NCBI GenBank assembly: GCA_002353275.1
Contig: DEJH01000068.1
Location: forward strand, 1-7,941
Reading direction: 5' to 3'
Source: Caryophanales bacterium UBA2753
GTDB taxonomy: Bacteria; Bacillota_I; Bacilli_A; RFN20; CAG-826
DNA: 7,941 nucleotides
A program made the position numbers and the translations under genes. Of this stretch, positions 1 through 5,870 are shown one piece after another. The notes beneath the pieces are model-generated. The model did no database searches. It worked only from the letters and a program-made list of their open reading frames with translations, and had not been told where the DNA came from. How positions within the stretch are numbered: position 1 is the first letter of the stretch; every line of letters starts with the position of its first letter.

Positions 1-405
1 GATGGTGGTCTACCTCAAGTTGAAAGCGCCACAAAGGCATTAAAAGAAATCGAAGTGAATATCCCAGTATTTGGTTTATATAAAGACGATAAACATTCCA
101 CAAGTGGAATAATTGATATTAATTCTAATATATATCCTATTACAAATAAGAAATTATTCTTCTTATTAACACGCATGCAAGATGAAGTCCATCGATTTGC
201 CATCTCTTTTCACAAAGAGAAAAGAAATAAAGCGATGACAGTCTCTATATTCGATGATATTAAAGGACTTGGAAGTAAAAGAAGAGAATTATTATCTCGA
301 TTTTATCCAGACATCAACTCTTTAAAAGAGGCAACAGTAGAAGAGTTATCTCAAATTATCCCAAAAGATGTAGCGGCTCAATTAGTCGAAAAATTACATA
401 ATTAA
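1..405 (+). CDS. uvrC: UvrABC excinuclease subunit C, C-terminal part (5'-truncated by window)
   Basis: UvrC makes the dual incisions of nucleotide excision repair with UvrA and UvrB in the cytoplasm. The reading frame is open from base 1, so this is the last 134 residues of a protein usually near 600 residues. It opens with Asp-Gly-Gly of the RNase H-like nuclease domain, followed by IPVFGLYKD and then DEVHRFA (residues 61-67). The first Asp and the His at residue 64 match residues of the UvrC 5'-incision centre as known for the family. The rest, from about IFDDIKGLGSKRRELLSRF, is the tandem helix-hairpin-helix DNA-binding region. The second hairpin is degenerate, with IIPKDVA where a GIG-type turn is normal. 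It ends with TAA at 403-405. The GTG at 55 is internal and is not the true start. The next gene, tRNA-Arg, has its own promoter. Confidence 0.93.
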   Translation, partial: DGGLPQVESATKALKEIEVNIPVFGLYKDDKHSTSGIIDINSNIYPITNKKLFFLLTRMQDEVHRFAISFHKEKRNKAMTVSIFDDIKGLGSKRRELLSRFYPDINSLKEATVEELSQIIPKDVAAQLVEKLHN

Positions 406-408
406 TGC

Positions 409-437
409 TTGAAAAAAAGTCGCTCTTTTAAGATAAT
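409..437 (+). promoter_or_regulatory. sigma-A-type promoter for tRNA-Arg
   Basis: TTGAAA (409-414), a 17-bp spacer, and GATAAT (432-437) form a near-consensus vegetative promoter. The predicted start is near 444, about 25 bases before the mature tRNA 5' end. The spacer also holds a weak AAAAG/CTTTT hairpin (415-429) that could serve as a poor uvrC terminator. The promoter begins four bases after the uvrC stop, so the tRNA is probably its own transcription unit. Confidence 0.7.
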
Positions 438-468
438 ATATAAGCGCTAGTGAACTAGTAGCATATAT

Positions 469-545
<77 letters not shown>

Positions 546-558
546 TTTGCTTGAAATT

Positions 559-606
559 CCCCCTTAAAATTGGACAATTCTTGGTACAATTTGAAGGAGG
601 TTTTTT
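559..606 (+). terminator. Rho-independent terminator after tRNA-Arg
   Basis: Bases 559-572 pair with 587-600 in a 14-position stem with two mismatches (C561/A598 and A566/G593) around a 14-base loop. Six T (601-606) follow directly. The stem lies 13 bases after the CCA end, which is a sensible place to end the tRNA transcript. The loop side contains AATTGGACAA (568-577), which recurs near RNA element A. Confidence 0.72.
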
Positions 607-631
607 CATAAACAGACCATTACGAAAATCT

Positions 632-652
632 AAAATACTTTGTAAGTATTTT
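632..652. other. AT-rich perfect stem-loop upstream of the hypothetical gene
   Basis: AAAATACTT (632-640) and AAGTATTTT (644-652) form a perfect 9-bp inverted repeat around TGT. No T tract follows in either direction beyond the stem itself, so it is not a typical terminator. It may be an operator or mRNA leader structure for the gene at 729. The rest of 607-728 shows no gene. The only promoter-like match is a weak TAAAAT (690-695) with a poor -35. Confidence 0.4.
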
Positions 653-728
653 GATGATAAGACATCTTTAATGCATTCGTTTTTTCTAGTAAAATTTAAT
701 AGATGTTGCATATGTTGAGGTAAGAACA

Positions 729-1844
729 ATGGAAAAGAAAGAACTTTTGAAAGAACTATATGATTTAAGAAGAGTTTTATTAATCCTTGCTGTCAAGTGT
801 GATGAAGTTAATAAGAAAATACTTTTTGAAGAAAAATGGAATTCTAAACACGGCAACAAAAATTATTTCGATTACGATGATGAAGATTTCGTTCTTTTTT
901 ATGAAACAAATTGTAAATTGGCTTTTGAATTCCCCGCAAAACCGAAAAAAGGATACGGCTGGTCTGATTGGCTATGGGAAAACATGATCGAAATGTATGA
1001 CTTAAATCCAACATATGAGCCACTCATACGTTTAAGGAGAGAAACCTGGAATAATCTAAATCCGATTAAAAACGGAAATACTGATATGTATCTTTGCGAT
1101 GATATCAATAAAAAATATAACGAGGCATATAACATCTTCAAAAAAGATGCTCAAATTTACGATAGGATGTTAGCTGCCTTTGTTAACAATATCAACTTTC
1201 TTCGATATAGAAAAAAAGTCCTTTTGGATGCTAAGTCCAATAAAAATTCGCCATATTTCATGGATTATATAGATAAGAAAAAACTTGGCATATTTGCACG
1301 CAAAAAAGCCGCTAAAGAAATTGACGACATTTTAAAACAAGTTGAAAGAGATATTAAATTCTTTGAAAAAGACAACAAAAAAGATGAGGCTTTAATGAAA
1401 CAAAAATATATGACTTGTTCCGTAAGAACCAAAGCTGAAATTAAAGCAGATGAACAAGCCTTACAAGAAGTAAAAGAAGCCAGCAAGATATTAGAAAAGA
1501 AATATTCGTTTATTTCAAAAGCTGATTGGGAAGATATCGATGCCTTAATTTTCTTTTTAGAAAGTGGAAGGGCTGACACACTTAAAGAAGCCCTTAATCT
1601 TAACGATATGAAAAAATATAAGGATGAAATAGTCGCTTCGGTGGACCGAGTTAATAGGACTGTAATTCAAGGAATTATCACCATTAGAAGAGACTTAAAT
1701 GTTTATTTCAATACCTTGTTTGTTAAATTAGATGCTCTTAACGATTCTTTGATTAATATTGCTGGCGAAATAGCTAAAAATACTGAAGCTATTCATTATT
1801 CTTCTAAACAAATTTGTCAATCGATCGAAAAAGCAACAAGATAA
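729..1844 (+). CDS. hypothetical cytosolic helical/coiled-coil protein
   Basis: I do not recognise a named family. The 371-residue product has no signal peptide or membrane segment and is rich in Lys, Glu and Asp, so it is probably cytosolic and mostly alpha-helical. Residues about 35-110 are acidic and aromatic (a DYDDEDF stretch, then GYGWSDWLW). A charged coiled-coil-like segment spans about 190-258. At 266-290 is a compact motif, DWEDIDALIFFLESGRADTL plus KEAL, which I recall from uncharacterised Firmicutes proteins (memory, not checked). A C-terminal helix of about 300-371 follows. The ATG at 729 is supported by GAGG at 717-720, eight bases upstream. The gene stands alone: terminator-bounded tRNA on the left, and a convergent regulator gene 39 bases away on the right. 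Helical content with little catalytic signature suggests a structural or scaffold role, but this is inference. Confidence 0.8.
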   Translation: MEKKELLKELYDLRRVLLILAVKCDEVNKKILFEEKWNSKHGNKNYFDYDDEDFVLFYETNCKLAFEFPAKPKKGYGWSDWLWENMIEMYDLNPTYEPLIRLRRETWNNLNPIKNGNTDMYLCDDINKKYNEAYNIFKKDAQIYDRMLAAFVNNINFLRYRKKVLLDAKSNKNSPYFMDYIDKKKLGIFARKKAAKEIDDILKQVERDIKFFEKDNKKDEALMKQKYMTCSVRTKAEIKADEQALQEVKEASKILEKKYSFISKADWEDIDALIFFLESGRADTLKEALNLNDMKKYKDEIVASVDRVNRTVIQGIITIRRDLNVYFNTLFVKLDALNDSLINIAGEIAKNTEAIHYSSKQICQSIEKATR

Positions 1845-1883
1845 TTTTTGGTTGATATATACGAAAGCATCAATAGGCTCTTC

Positions 1884-2288
1884 TTAAATAATATAATCGT
1901 TTGAATAAGATTCTTTCGCCGATTCAATTAGATTGGCTAATGTTTTCTTTTCTAAATAGATTTCTAAATGCTTATCTATTTGATTTAAGAAATCATCAAT
2001 AGGGGCGTAGCCAACATTTTCTTTTCCTAGTCCAATTTCAGATACATAGATAATATCTTTTAAAGTGACTTTGTTAGGAGATTTAGCTAAACGATACCCA
2101 CCTTGGTTGCCTCTTGCACCAAGTAATAGGCCACTAGCCTTATATAACGGCACAATTTGTTCTAAGAATTTCTTGGATAATTCTTTTCGATTGGCGATAT
2201 CCACTAAAGAGATATAGCCATCTTCATAGTGTTCACCTAAATCGATGAACATCTTAATGGCAGTAATAGTTTTAGAAGATAGTTTCAT
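1884..2288 (-). CDS. Rrf2-family transcriptional repressor, CymR-like (cysteine metabolism)
   Basis: This 134-residue protein has the Rrf2 layout: winged helix-turn-helix at about 26-50 (ISLVDIANRKELSKKFLEQI), wing at 59-71 (RGNQGGYRLAKSP), then a dimerisation helix. It contains no cysteine at all, so it cannot carry the Fe-S cluster of IscR or NsrR. That points to the CymR branch, which represses cysteine synthesis and uptake genes. In Bacillus and Staphylococcus CymR works as a complex with CysK that O-acetylserine dissociates (established knowledge). Its divergent neighbour here is cysK. The protein ends in Tyr-Ile-Ile, and a C-terminal isoleucine is the known docking handle for the CysK active site. 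The ATG (2286-2288) has AAGGAGA on the minus strand (2299-2305). The functional call is strong for Rrf2 and good for CymR-like; I leave the symbol blank because orthology is unproven. Confidence 0.87.
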   Translation of the reverse strand: MKLSSKTITAIKMFIDLGEHYEDGYISLVDIANRKELSKKFLEQIVPLYKASGLLLGARGNQGGYRLAKSPNKVTLKDIIYVSEIGLGKENVGYAPIDDFLNQIDKHLEIYLEKKTLANLIESAKESYSNDYII

Positions 2289-2334
2289 AATTATCTATTC
2301 TCCTTAATACTTTTTTATTCATAGAGTTAGCTCG

Positions 2335-2363
2335 TTGACACCATTATAGCAAAGAGTTATAAT
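2335..2363 (+). promoter_or_regulatory. cysK promoter (consensus)
   Basis: TTGACA (2335-2340), a 17-bp spacer and TATAAT (2358-2363) are a perfect consensus sigma-A promoter. The predicted start is near 2370, about 43 bases before the cysK ATG. A promoter this strong normally needs repression, and the palindrome at 2372-2391 lies across the start site. Its core interleaves with the opposing regulator promoter. Confidence 0.88.
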
Positions 2364-2371
2364 ATTGTAAA
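2343..2371 (-). promoter_or_regulatory. promoter of the Rrf2 regulator gene, overlapping the cysK promoter
   Basis: Read on the minus strand, TTTACA (2371-2366), a 17-bp spacer and TATAAT (2348-2343) form a near-consensus promoter firing leftwards, with a start near 2336. Its -10 lies inside the cysK spacer and its -35 begins just past the cysK -10, so one polymerase should exclude the other. Confidence 0.78.
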
Positions 2372-2391
2372 CCTATTAAACATATAGGAAT
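2372..2391. promoter_or_regulatory. candidate CymR-type operator
   Basis: CCTAT (2372-2376) and ATAGG (2384-2388) form an inverted repeat with a 7-base spacer, running on into GGAAT (2387-2391). An AT-rich dyad ending in GGAAT resembles the CymR box as I remember it. It abuts the regulator's -35 and covers the expected cysK start, so a bound repressor could block both promoters. Assignment of the binding protein is inference. Confidence 0.55.
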
Positions 2392-2412
2392 AGTAAAAAG
2401 AGGAAAAAACAA

Positions 2413-3342
2413 ATGCAAGTTTATCAAAAAATAATCGACACTATTGGTAACACCCCATTAGTGGAACTCTCAAATTTAGAAAGCAAATATAACTTAAAAG
2501 CAAGAATTATTGCTAAAGTTGAATATTTTAATCCAGGTGGCAGTGTTAAAGATCGTATTGCTAAAGCTATGATTGAAAAAGCCGAAAAAGAAGGATTAAT
2601 CAATAAAGATACAGTTCTAGTGGAACCAACATCAGGTAATACTGGTATTGGCTTATCTATGGTGGCTGCTTCTAAAGGATTAAAAATTATTCTTACTATG
2701 CCAGAAACAATGTCTATTGAAAGAAGAAATCTTTTAAAAGCTTATGGTGCGGAACTAGTGTTAACCGAAGGCAGCAAAGGCATGAAAGGTGCAATTGCAA
2801 AAGCGGAAGAACTCGCTAAAGAAATTCCTAATTCCTTTATTCCTTCACAGTTCACCAATATGGCTAACCCAAATATCCACTATTTAACAACTGGTCCAGA
2901 AATCTTCAAAGATTTAGATGGTAATATTGACTACCTAGTAGCAGGCGTAGGTACAGGCGGTACTTTATCGGGTACAGGTAAATATTTAAAAGAAAACAAA
3001 CCAAGCATTAAAGTAGTGGCAGTTGAACCAGAAACTTCCCCAGTTTTATCTAAAGGCACACCAGGCCCCCATAAGATTCAAGGTATTGGTGCGGGATTTG
3101 TTCCTCAAACACTAGATACATCCATCTATGATGAAATTATCACAATCGGTAATGAAGAAGCGATGGAAATGGGCAAAGAATCCGCAAGAACAGAAGGATT
3201 GTTAGTTGGTATTTCTAGCGGCGCTGCTATTAAAGCGGCTATCAAATTAGCGCAAAGAGAAGAAAATGCTGGCAAAACAATTGTGGTAATCTTGCCAGAC
3301 ACTGGTGAAAGATATTTATCCACAGCGATGTTCCAAGAATAG
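2413..3342 (+). CDS. cysK: cysteine synthase A (O-acetylserine (thiol)-lyase)
   Basis: PLP enzyme that makes L-cysteine from O-acetylserine and sulfide in the cytoplasm. The 309-residue length is typical. Visible signatures are GNTPLVEL at 12-19, NPGGSVKDR at 40-48 with the Schiff-base lysine K46, TSGNTG at 73-78 (substrate carboxylate loop), GTGGT at 180-184 (PLP phosphate loop), GIGAGFVP at 224-231, GISSGAA at 266-272 with the serine that holds the pyridine nitrogen, and LPDTGERYLST near the end. The ATG follows AAGAGGA (2398-2404) by eight bases. It is monocistronic, with a consensus promoter and its own terminator, and is divergent from a CymR-like gene. In Bacillus CysK doubles as CymR partner, so this pair may be enzyme plus own regulator. 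No cysE lies in the window. The paralogous cystathionine beta-synthase-type enzymes usually differ in length and loops, so cysK is the best name. Confidence 0.96.
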   Translation: MQVYQKIIDTIGNTPLVELSNLESKYNLKARIIAKVEYFNPGGSVKDRIAKAMIEKAEKEGLINKDTVLVEPTSGNTGIGLSMVAASKGLKIILTMPETMSIERRNLLKAYGAELVLTEGSKGMKGAIAKAEELAKEIPNSFIPSQFTNMANPNIHYLTTGPEIFKDLDGNIDYLVAGVGTGGTLSGTGKYLKENKPSIKVVAVEPETSPVLSKGTPGPHKIQGIGAGFVPQTLDTSIYDEIITIGNEEAMEMGKESARTEGLLVGISSGAAIKAAIKLAQREENAGKTIVVILPDTGERYLSTAMFQE

Positions 3343-3355
3343 ATCACCATATATA

Positions 3356-3383
3356 GAAAAAGACCTTAATGGTCTTTTTCTTT
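3356..3383 (+). terminator. cysK Rho-independent terminator
   Basis: GAAAAAGACC (3356-3365), loop TTAAT, and GGTCTTTTTC (3371-3380) form a perfect 10-bp stem whose 3' arm is the T tract, with TTT following. It sits 13 bases after the cysK stop. The A-rich 5' arm means it could also act in reverse. Confidence 0.9.
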
Positions 3384-3385
3384 AT

Positions 3386-3458
3386 TAACCGTACGCAAAA
3401 AATGATAACCGTACGCAAAACTGAGTTAAAAAAACGAACATCGTACGCATTGTGTTCG
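3386..3458. repeat. CGTACGCA direct repeats and hairpin upstream of RNA element A
   Basis: TAACCGTACGCAAAA occurs at 3386-3400 and 3406-3420 (20-bp period). The core CGTACGCA returns at 3442-3449, inside the loop of a CGAACA (3435-3440) / TGTTCG (3453-3458) hairpin. CGTACG is itself a palindrome, so each unit could bind a dimeric protein. The array sits between the cysK terminator and RNA element A, in the same relative place as the different direct repeats before element B. Confidence 0.6.
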
Positions 3459-3480
3459 AATTGGACAAATGGCTCATTGA

Positions 3481-3621
3481 TTTAATTCCCTATTGAGAAA
3501 TAGGGCTTTATTTTATATTATGTAGATGGATGGTGATATGGAGAATATACCTTCCGCTTAGTCGGGCCAGAGACCTTAAACCTGTCCAATTCGTGGTGGC
3601 GCACCTTAAAACGCTTTTTTT
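3481..3621 (+). ncRNA. structured RNA element, copy A (unrecognised family)
   Basis: This is homologous to the element at 5871-6007. In order it has TTTAATTC and a CCCTATT/AATAGGG hairpin with GAGA loop (3488-3505); stem b (3528-3539 with 3545-3555, one bulge, one mismatch); linker GCTTAGTCG (3556-3564); stem c GGCCAG/CTGTCC (3565-3570, 3582-3587, one mismatch) with loop AGACCTTAAAC; linker AATTCGT; hairpin d GGTG-GCG-CACC (3595-3605); TTAAAAC; and seven T (3615-3621). A possible promoter, TTGAGA (3493-3498)/17/TATTAT (3516-3521), would start a transcript of roughly 95 nt at stem b and would make the first hairpin DNA-level only. The strand is inferred from the 3' T run and promoter. The exact ends are not known, and no reading frame of note lies within it. 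I cannot match it to a riboswitch, tracrRNA or 6S pattern. Confidence 0.62.
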
Positions 3622-3735
3622 GTGCCATGAAAAAATATAAAGAAACTTGCTGCTTACTATTGTAGGTATACTTTATCTATTGCACATATGGTTATTTTGT
3701 TAATTTAATAATTAATTGCAACTCTTCGAAAAAAT

Positions 3736-3777
3736 AAGTCTCGCGTACACGCATAATGCGACAAGCGGGGCTTTTTT
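3736..3777 (+). terminator. orphan nested-hairpin terminator
   Basis: AAGTCTCGC (3736-3744) pairs with GCGGGGCTT (3765-3773) using two G·U pairs. The 20-base loop holds an inner CGCA-TAA-TGCG hairpin (3750-3760), and a run of six T (3772-3777) follows. It has a clear intrinsic terminator form but no gene directly upstream. It may end read-through of RNA element A or an unannotated small RNA from 3622-3735. That stretch otherwise shows no gene to me. Confidence 0.65.
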
Positions 3778-3843
3778 ATCTTGAAAACTAAGCGTTTTTC
3801 TAGTTATATTTAAGTTAGAAAGCATAACAAAAGGATGTTGCCT

Positions 3844-3870
3844 CTTATTCTTGAATAAGTAATTGCAACT
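3844..3870. repeat. palindrome plus candidate IS30-type element end
   Basis: CTTATTC (3844-3850) and GAATAAG (3853-3859) are a perfect 7-bp inverted repeat with a 2-base centre. Next to it is TAATTGCAACT (3860-3870), which is repeated at 3713-3723 in the same orientation; both copies are followed by TCGA after 0 and 2 extra bases. The position, 46 bases past the transposase stop, fits the terminal repeat of an IS30-family element. These elements often insert in palindromes, so this may be the old insertion site. No matching opposite end is visible. Confidence 0.4.
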
Positions 3871-4242
3871 TCGATATTTATTAAAGATGCTTCCTAATAG
3901 ACGTTATAACCTTGCTTACTTGTGGTGGAGTAATTTAGCGGTTAAATTGACGTCTTTTCTTCTGATTTCTTCGATTCCTAGTAGAGAAACAATATCATTA
4001 CCAAACTTAGCTTTCATTGCTTCAATTGGAGTCTTCCAATTTAATGATTTCCTTGGATAAGAATTAATATTTGAATTTATTAACTCAATATCTTCTTCCT
4101 CTAGTGTGTCTAGAGTTTTTCCCTTCTTTTTGATGTAGCGGAATAATTCGTGATTTCTTTCACATTCCGCCTTATCACTAGATCGATAAGCCCTGGTGAA
4201 GAAGATGTGGCGAATAATAATTGAGGATAAATGAATCTCCAA
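3860..4242 (-). mobile_element. decayed IS30-family insertion sequence (one end only)
   Basis: This combines the transposase remnant with the putative terminal repeat at 3860-3870. The element is missing its 5' half. The left flank keeps a palindrome that may be the target. The boundary on the 4242 side is uncertain and may be anywhere between about 4205 and 4281. Confidence 0.5.
3916..4242 (-). pseudogene. IS30-family transposase, C-terminal remnant
   Basis: Only the last ~100 residues of a transposase that is normally 320-400 residues remain. The stretch IFFTRAYRSSDKAECERNHE, with ELFRY, KKKGKTLD and INSYPRKSLNWKTPIEAM, is the IS30 C-terminal pattern. The Glu in ECERN (about residue 28 of the open frame) is the likely third residue of the DDE triad. 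Family similarity begins at about residue 12 (near base 4209); upstream the frame reads unrelated residues and then a TAA just before the TTG at 4240-4242. Neither of the DDE aspartates nor the N-terminal HTH is present in the window, so it cannot be active. It lies between the LRR gene and the RNA element A region and marks this as a rearranged area. It runs to TAA at 3918-3916. Confidence 0.82.
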
Positions 4243-4281
4243 TTATTGAATTGCCCAGAATTCTTATATAAATATAAAGAT

Positions 4282-5634
4282 TTATTTAGGTAATTCGACG
4301 TCTCCGTCTAAACAATGTACAACCTGTGCGGGAATCGCACCTTTTGAAAAACCTCGTCCGTTCCAATCTATAATTCGTTTAACATTTTTCCACTTTTCAA
4401 CAGTTCCTCTAAAATGGACTTTTGTCAATTTAAGGCATGGATAGAAGGCACCTTCATCTATTAGTTCAAGCGTAGAAGGTAAAATCACTTCTTCTAAATA
4501 TTCACAATTTGAAAATGCCCAATAACCAATCTTCGTTATGCCTTCAGGCAGTTCAACTTTTTTTAGCTTTGTTTCTGCAAAACAACATCGAGAAATTTCT
4601 TTAATCCCACCAAAAGTTTTAATTTCTTCTATATTTGTTTTGTAAAATGAATGACTATAAAGCGTAATTTGGTTATTTGGAAAAGAAATGCTTTTAACTG
4701 ATCCATTATCATCCAAAACGCTTTGTTCTTTTTGGCCCCAAATTTCTTTAATTGCTACGCCATTTACTTTTTCAGGAATTACAAGATCACTTCGGTTTGT
4801 CTTAATACAATATATTGTGCTTGGAACAACCTCAGAAACAAAAAACTCTAAATAGTCTTTATCTTTTTCTCCTTTATTAATAATTTCATTAATTCCAGGA
4901 ACATCGATATAATTCCTAAGCTCTTCAACAGGAGGCTTAATACTTTCAATTAAATTAAAGAATTTCTTCTTATATTCTGCGATTTGATTAGGTATTTCTT
5001 TCCTTAACTTGATAGAAAATAAAGATGGTTTAATTTCTTGAAGATATTTCAAGTTTAAATATGTCTCATATAATTTAGTAAATTGAGGATTCGATTCCTT
5101 AACAAATTTTGAAATTAATTCATTGTGTTTTCTTGCTTCATCAAAGCTTTTCGTTGATTTAACTATACGTCTATATTGATAATACTTTTCAAGATTTTCA
5201 ACTTTAACAGGAGTTATATAAGCACTCTCAACAATAGAGAAAGAGATATTAATTAAATCAGACAAATAATCAGCCCTTCCTTGACTTAAAGGATCTTTTT
5301 TTCTTCTTAATTCCTCTATCTCTTTTTCATAAAGATGAACTTTCTCTTTATGCTCAAAAGATTTAAACTCGCGATACCAAGTTACTGATTCTTCGGTTTT
5401 ATATTCAATGCTTCCTGGATGTTTATGCTCTGTTAGTTTTATATTTCCGCTTGAATCAATAGTACCACTATAAGTTGTTTCTCTTCCGGCAGTAACAATG
5501 GTTTTGTCTATATAACTTTTTTCAAAACACCAGCCCCAAGTATTCATCTGGTTTTTATTATTTTCATTGGCCTCAAAATAAGGTTTTTGATTATAACTAG
5601 TTTCAAGTAAAGGATTAAATACATCAAAACTCAT
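4282..5634 (-). CDS. BspA-type leucine-rich-repeat protein without secretion signal
   Basis: The 450-residue protein has two parts. The N-terminal ~270 residues are of unknown type: an N-terminal beta-like segment (TTYSGTIDSSGNIKLTEH at about 53-70), then charged helices from about 95 to 240. The C-terminal part, about 274-445, is a BspA/LRR_5 region. It starts with the usual LVIPEKVNGVAIKEI entry and continues with units such as VELPEGITKIGYWAFSNC and LEEVILPSTLELIDEGAF. It closes with the family's ending, FRGTVEKWKNV and AQVVHCLDGDVE. Most BspA proteins are secreted, but no signal peptide, membrane helix or anchor is visible here, so it may act inside the cell or have lost a leader. The ATG at 5632-5634 is supported by AGAGGT (5642-5647). 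No clear terminator follows; the IS30 remnant lies 39 bases downstream. The function is probably protein-protein contact. Confidence 0.85.
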   Translation of the reverse strand: MSFDVFNPLLETSYNQKPYFEANENNKNQMNTWGWCFEKSYIDKTIVTAGRETTYSGTIDSSGNIKLTEHKHPGSIEYKTEESVTWYREFKSFEHKEKVHLYEKEIEELRRKKDPLSQGRADYLSDLINISFSIVESAYITPVKVENLEKYYQYRRIVKSTKSFDEARKHNELISKFVKESNPQFTKLYETYLNLKYLQEIKPSLFSIKLRKEIPNQIAEYKKKFFNLIESIKPPVEELRNYIDVPGINEIINKGEKDKDYLEFFVSEVVPSTIYCIKTNRSDLVIPEKVNGVAIKEIWGQKEQSVLDDNGSVKSISFPNNQITLYSHSFYKTNIEEIKTFGGIKEISRCCFAETKLKKVELPEGITKIGYWAFSNCEYLEEVILPSTLELIDEGAFYPCLKLTKVHFRGTVEKWKNVKRIIDWNGRGFSKGAIPAQVVHCLDGDVELPK

Positions 5635-5663
5635 CTGTTGTACCTCTATTTAAAGTTAGTTCA

Positions 5664-5692
5664 ATTATATAATGACATGCTTTATTTATCAC
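5664..5692 (-). promoter_or_regulatory. promoter of the LRR protein gene
   Basis: On the minus strand TATAAT (5669-5664) lies 17 bases downstream of GTGATA (5692-5687), a 4-of-6 match to -35. The predicted start is near 5657, 23 bases before the ATG. The -10 is perfect and the -35 modest. The stretch 5693-5814 between it and the direct repeats shows nothing I can identify. Confidence 0.55.
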
Positions 5693-5814
5693 TCCATAAA
5701 ATAAATGAACAAATACTTTAGATGGTAAATACTTGATAAGAAAAAACAATGGTTTACAGATTTCGTAAATAATAACTGATACAAGTTGGTGATTTTTTAC
5801 AAATTCAGCTTTAG

Positions 5815-5867
5815 AATAAACCTAACTTTTTGCAAATATAGCATATAAATAAACCTAACTTTTTGCA
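5815..5867. repeat. 20-bp direct repeat pair upstream of RNA element B
   Basis: The 20-mer AATAAACCTAACTTTTTGCA is present perfectly at 5815-5834 and 5848-5867, a 33-bp period, separated by an AT-rich 13-mer. The second copy ends four bases before the conserved TTTAATTC of RNA element B. The repeats before element A have a different sequence but share the AACC...GCA frame. Two units only, so this is not a CRISPR array. Confidence 0.85.
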
Positions 5868-5870
5868 GAG

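Noticed and set aside
551..610. Resemblance to an IS3/IS150-type left end (TTGGACA, then GAAGGAGG)
   Set aside because: No transposase, matching opposite end or target duplication is visible, and the tRNA terminator explains the structure.
3361..3369. AGACCTTAA in the cysK terminator equals the first nine bases of the RNA loop AGACCTTAAAC
   Set aside because: AAAGACC/GGTCTTT arms are common in terminators; nine AT-rich bases are weak evidence of a link.
3386..3420. CRISPR array
   Set aside because: Only two or three short units with 5-base gaps and no cas genes; the same holds for the pair at 5815-5867.
3627..3665. Tiny reading frame MKKYKETCCLLL after RNA element A, with adjacent Cys codons
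   Set aside because: It has no ribosome binding site and follows a T run directly. It lies downstream of cysK rather than upstream, so a leader-peptide role is not supported.
3654..3690. Possible third, decayed copy of the RNA element's upstream block (ACTATTG...TAGGTA)
   Set aside because: Similarity is short and gapped, and none of the conserved linker or loop sequences follow it.
3863..4060. Plus-strand open frame opposite the transposase remnant
   Set aside because: It is the antisense shadow of the IS30 fragment, with no start signal or family match.
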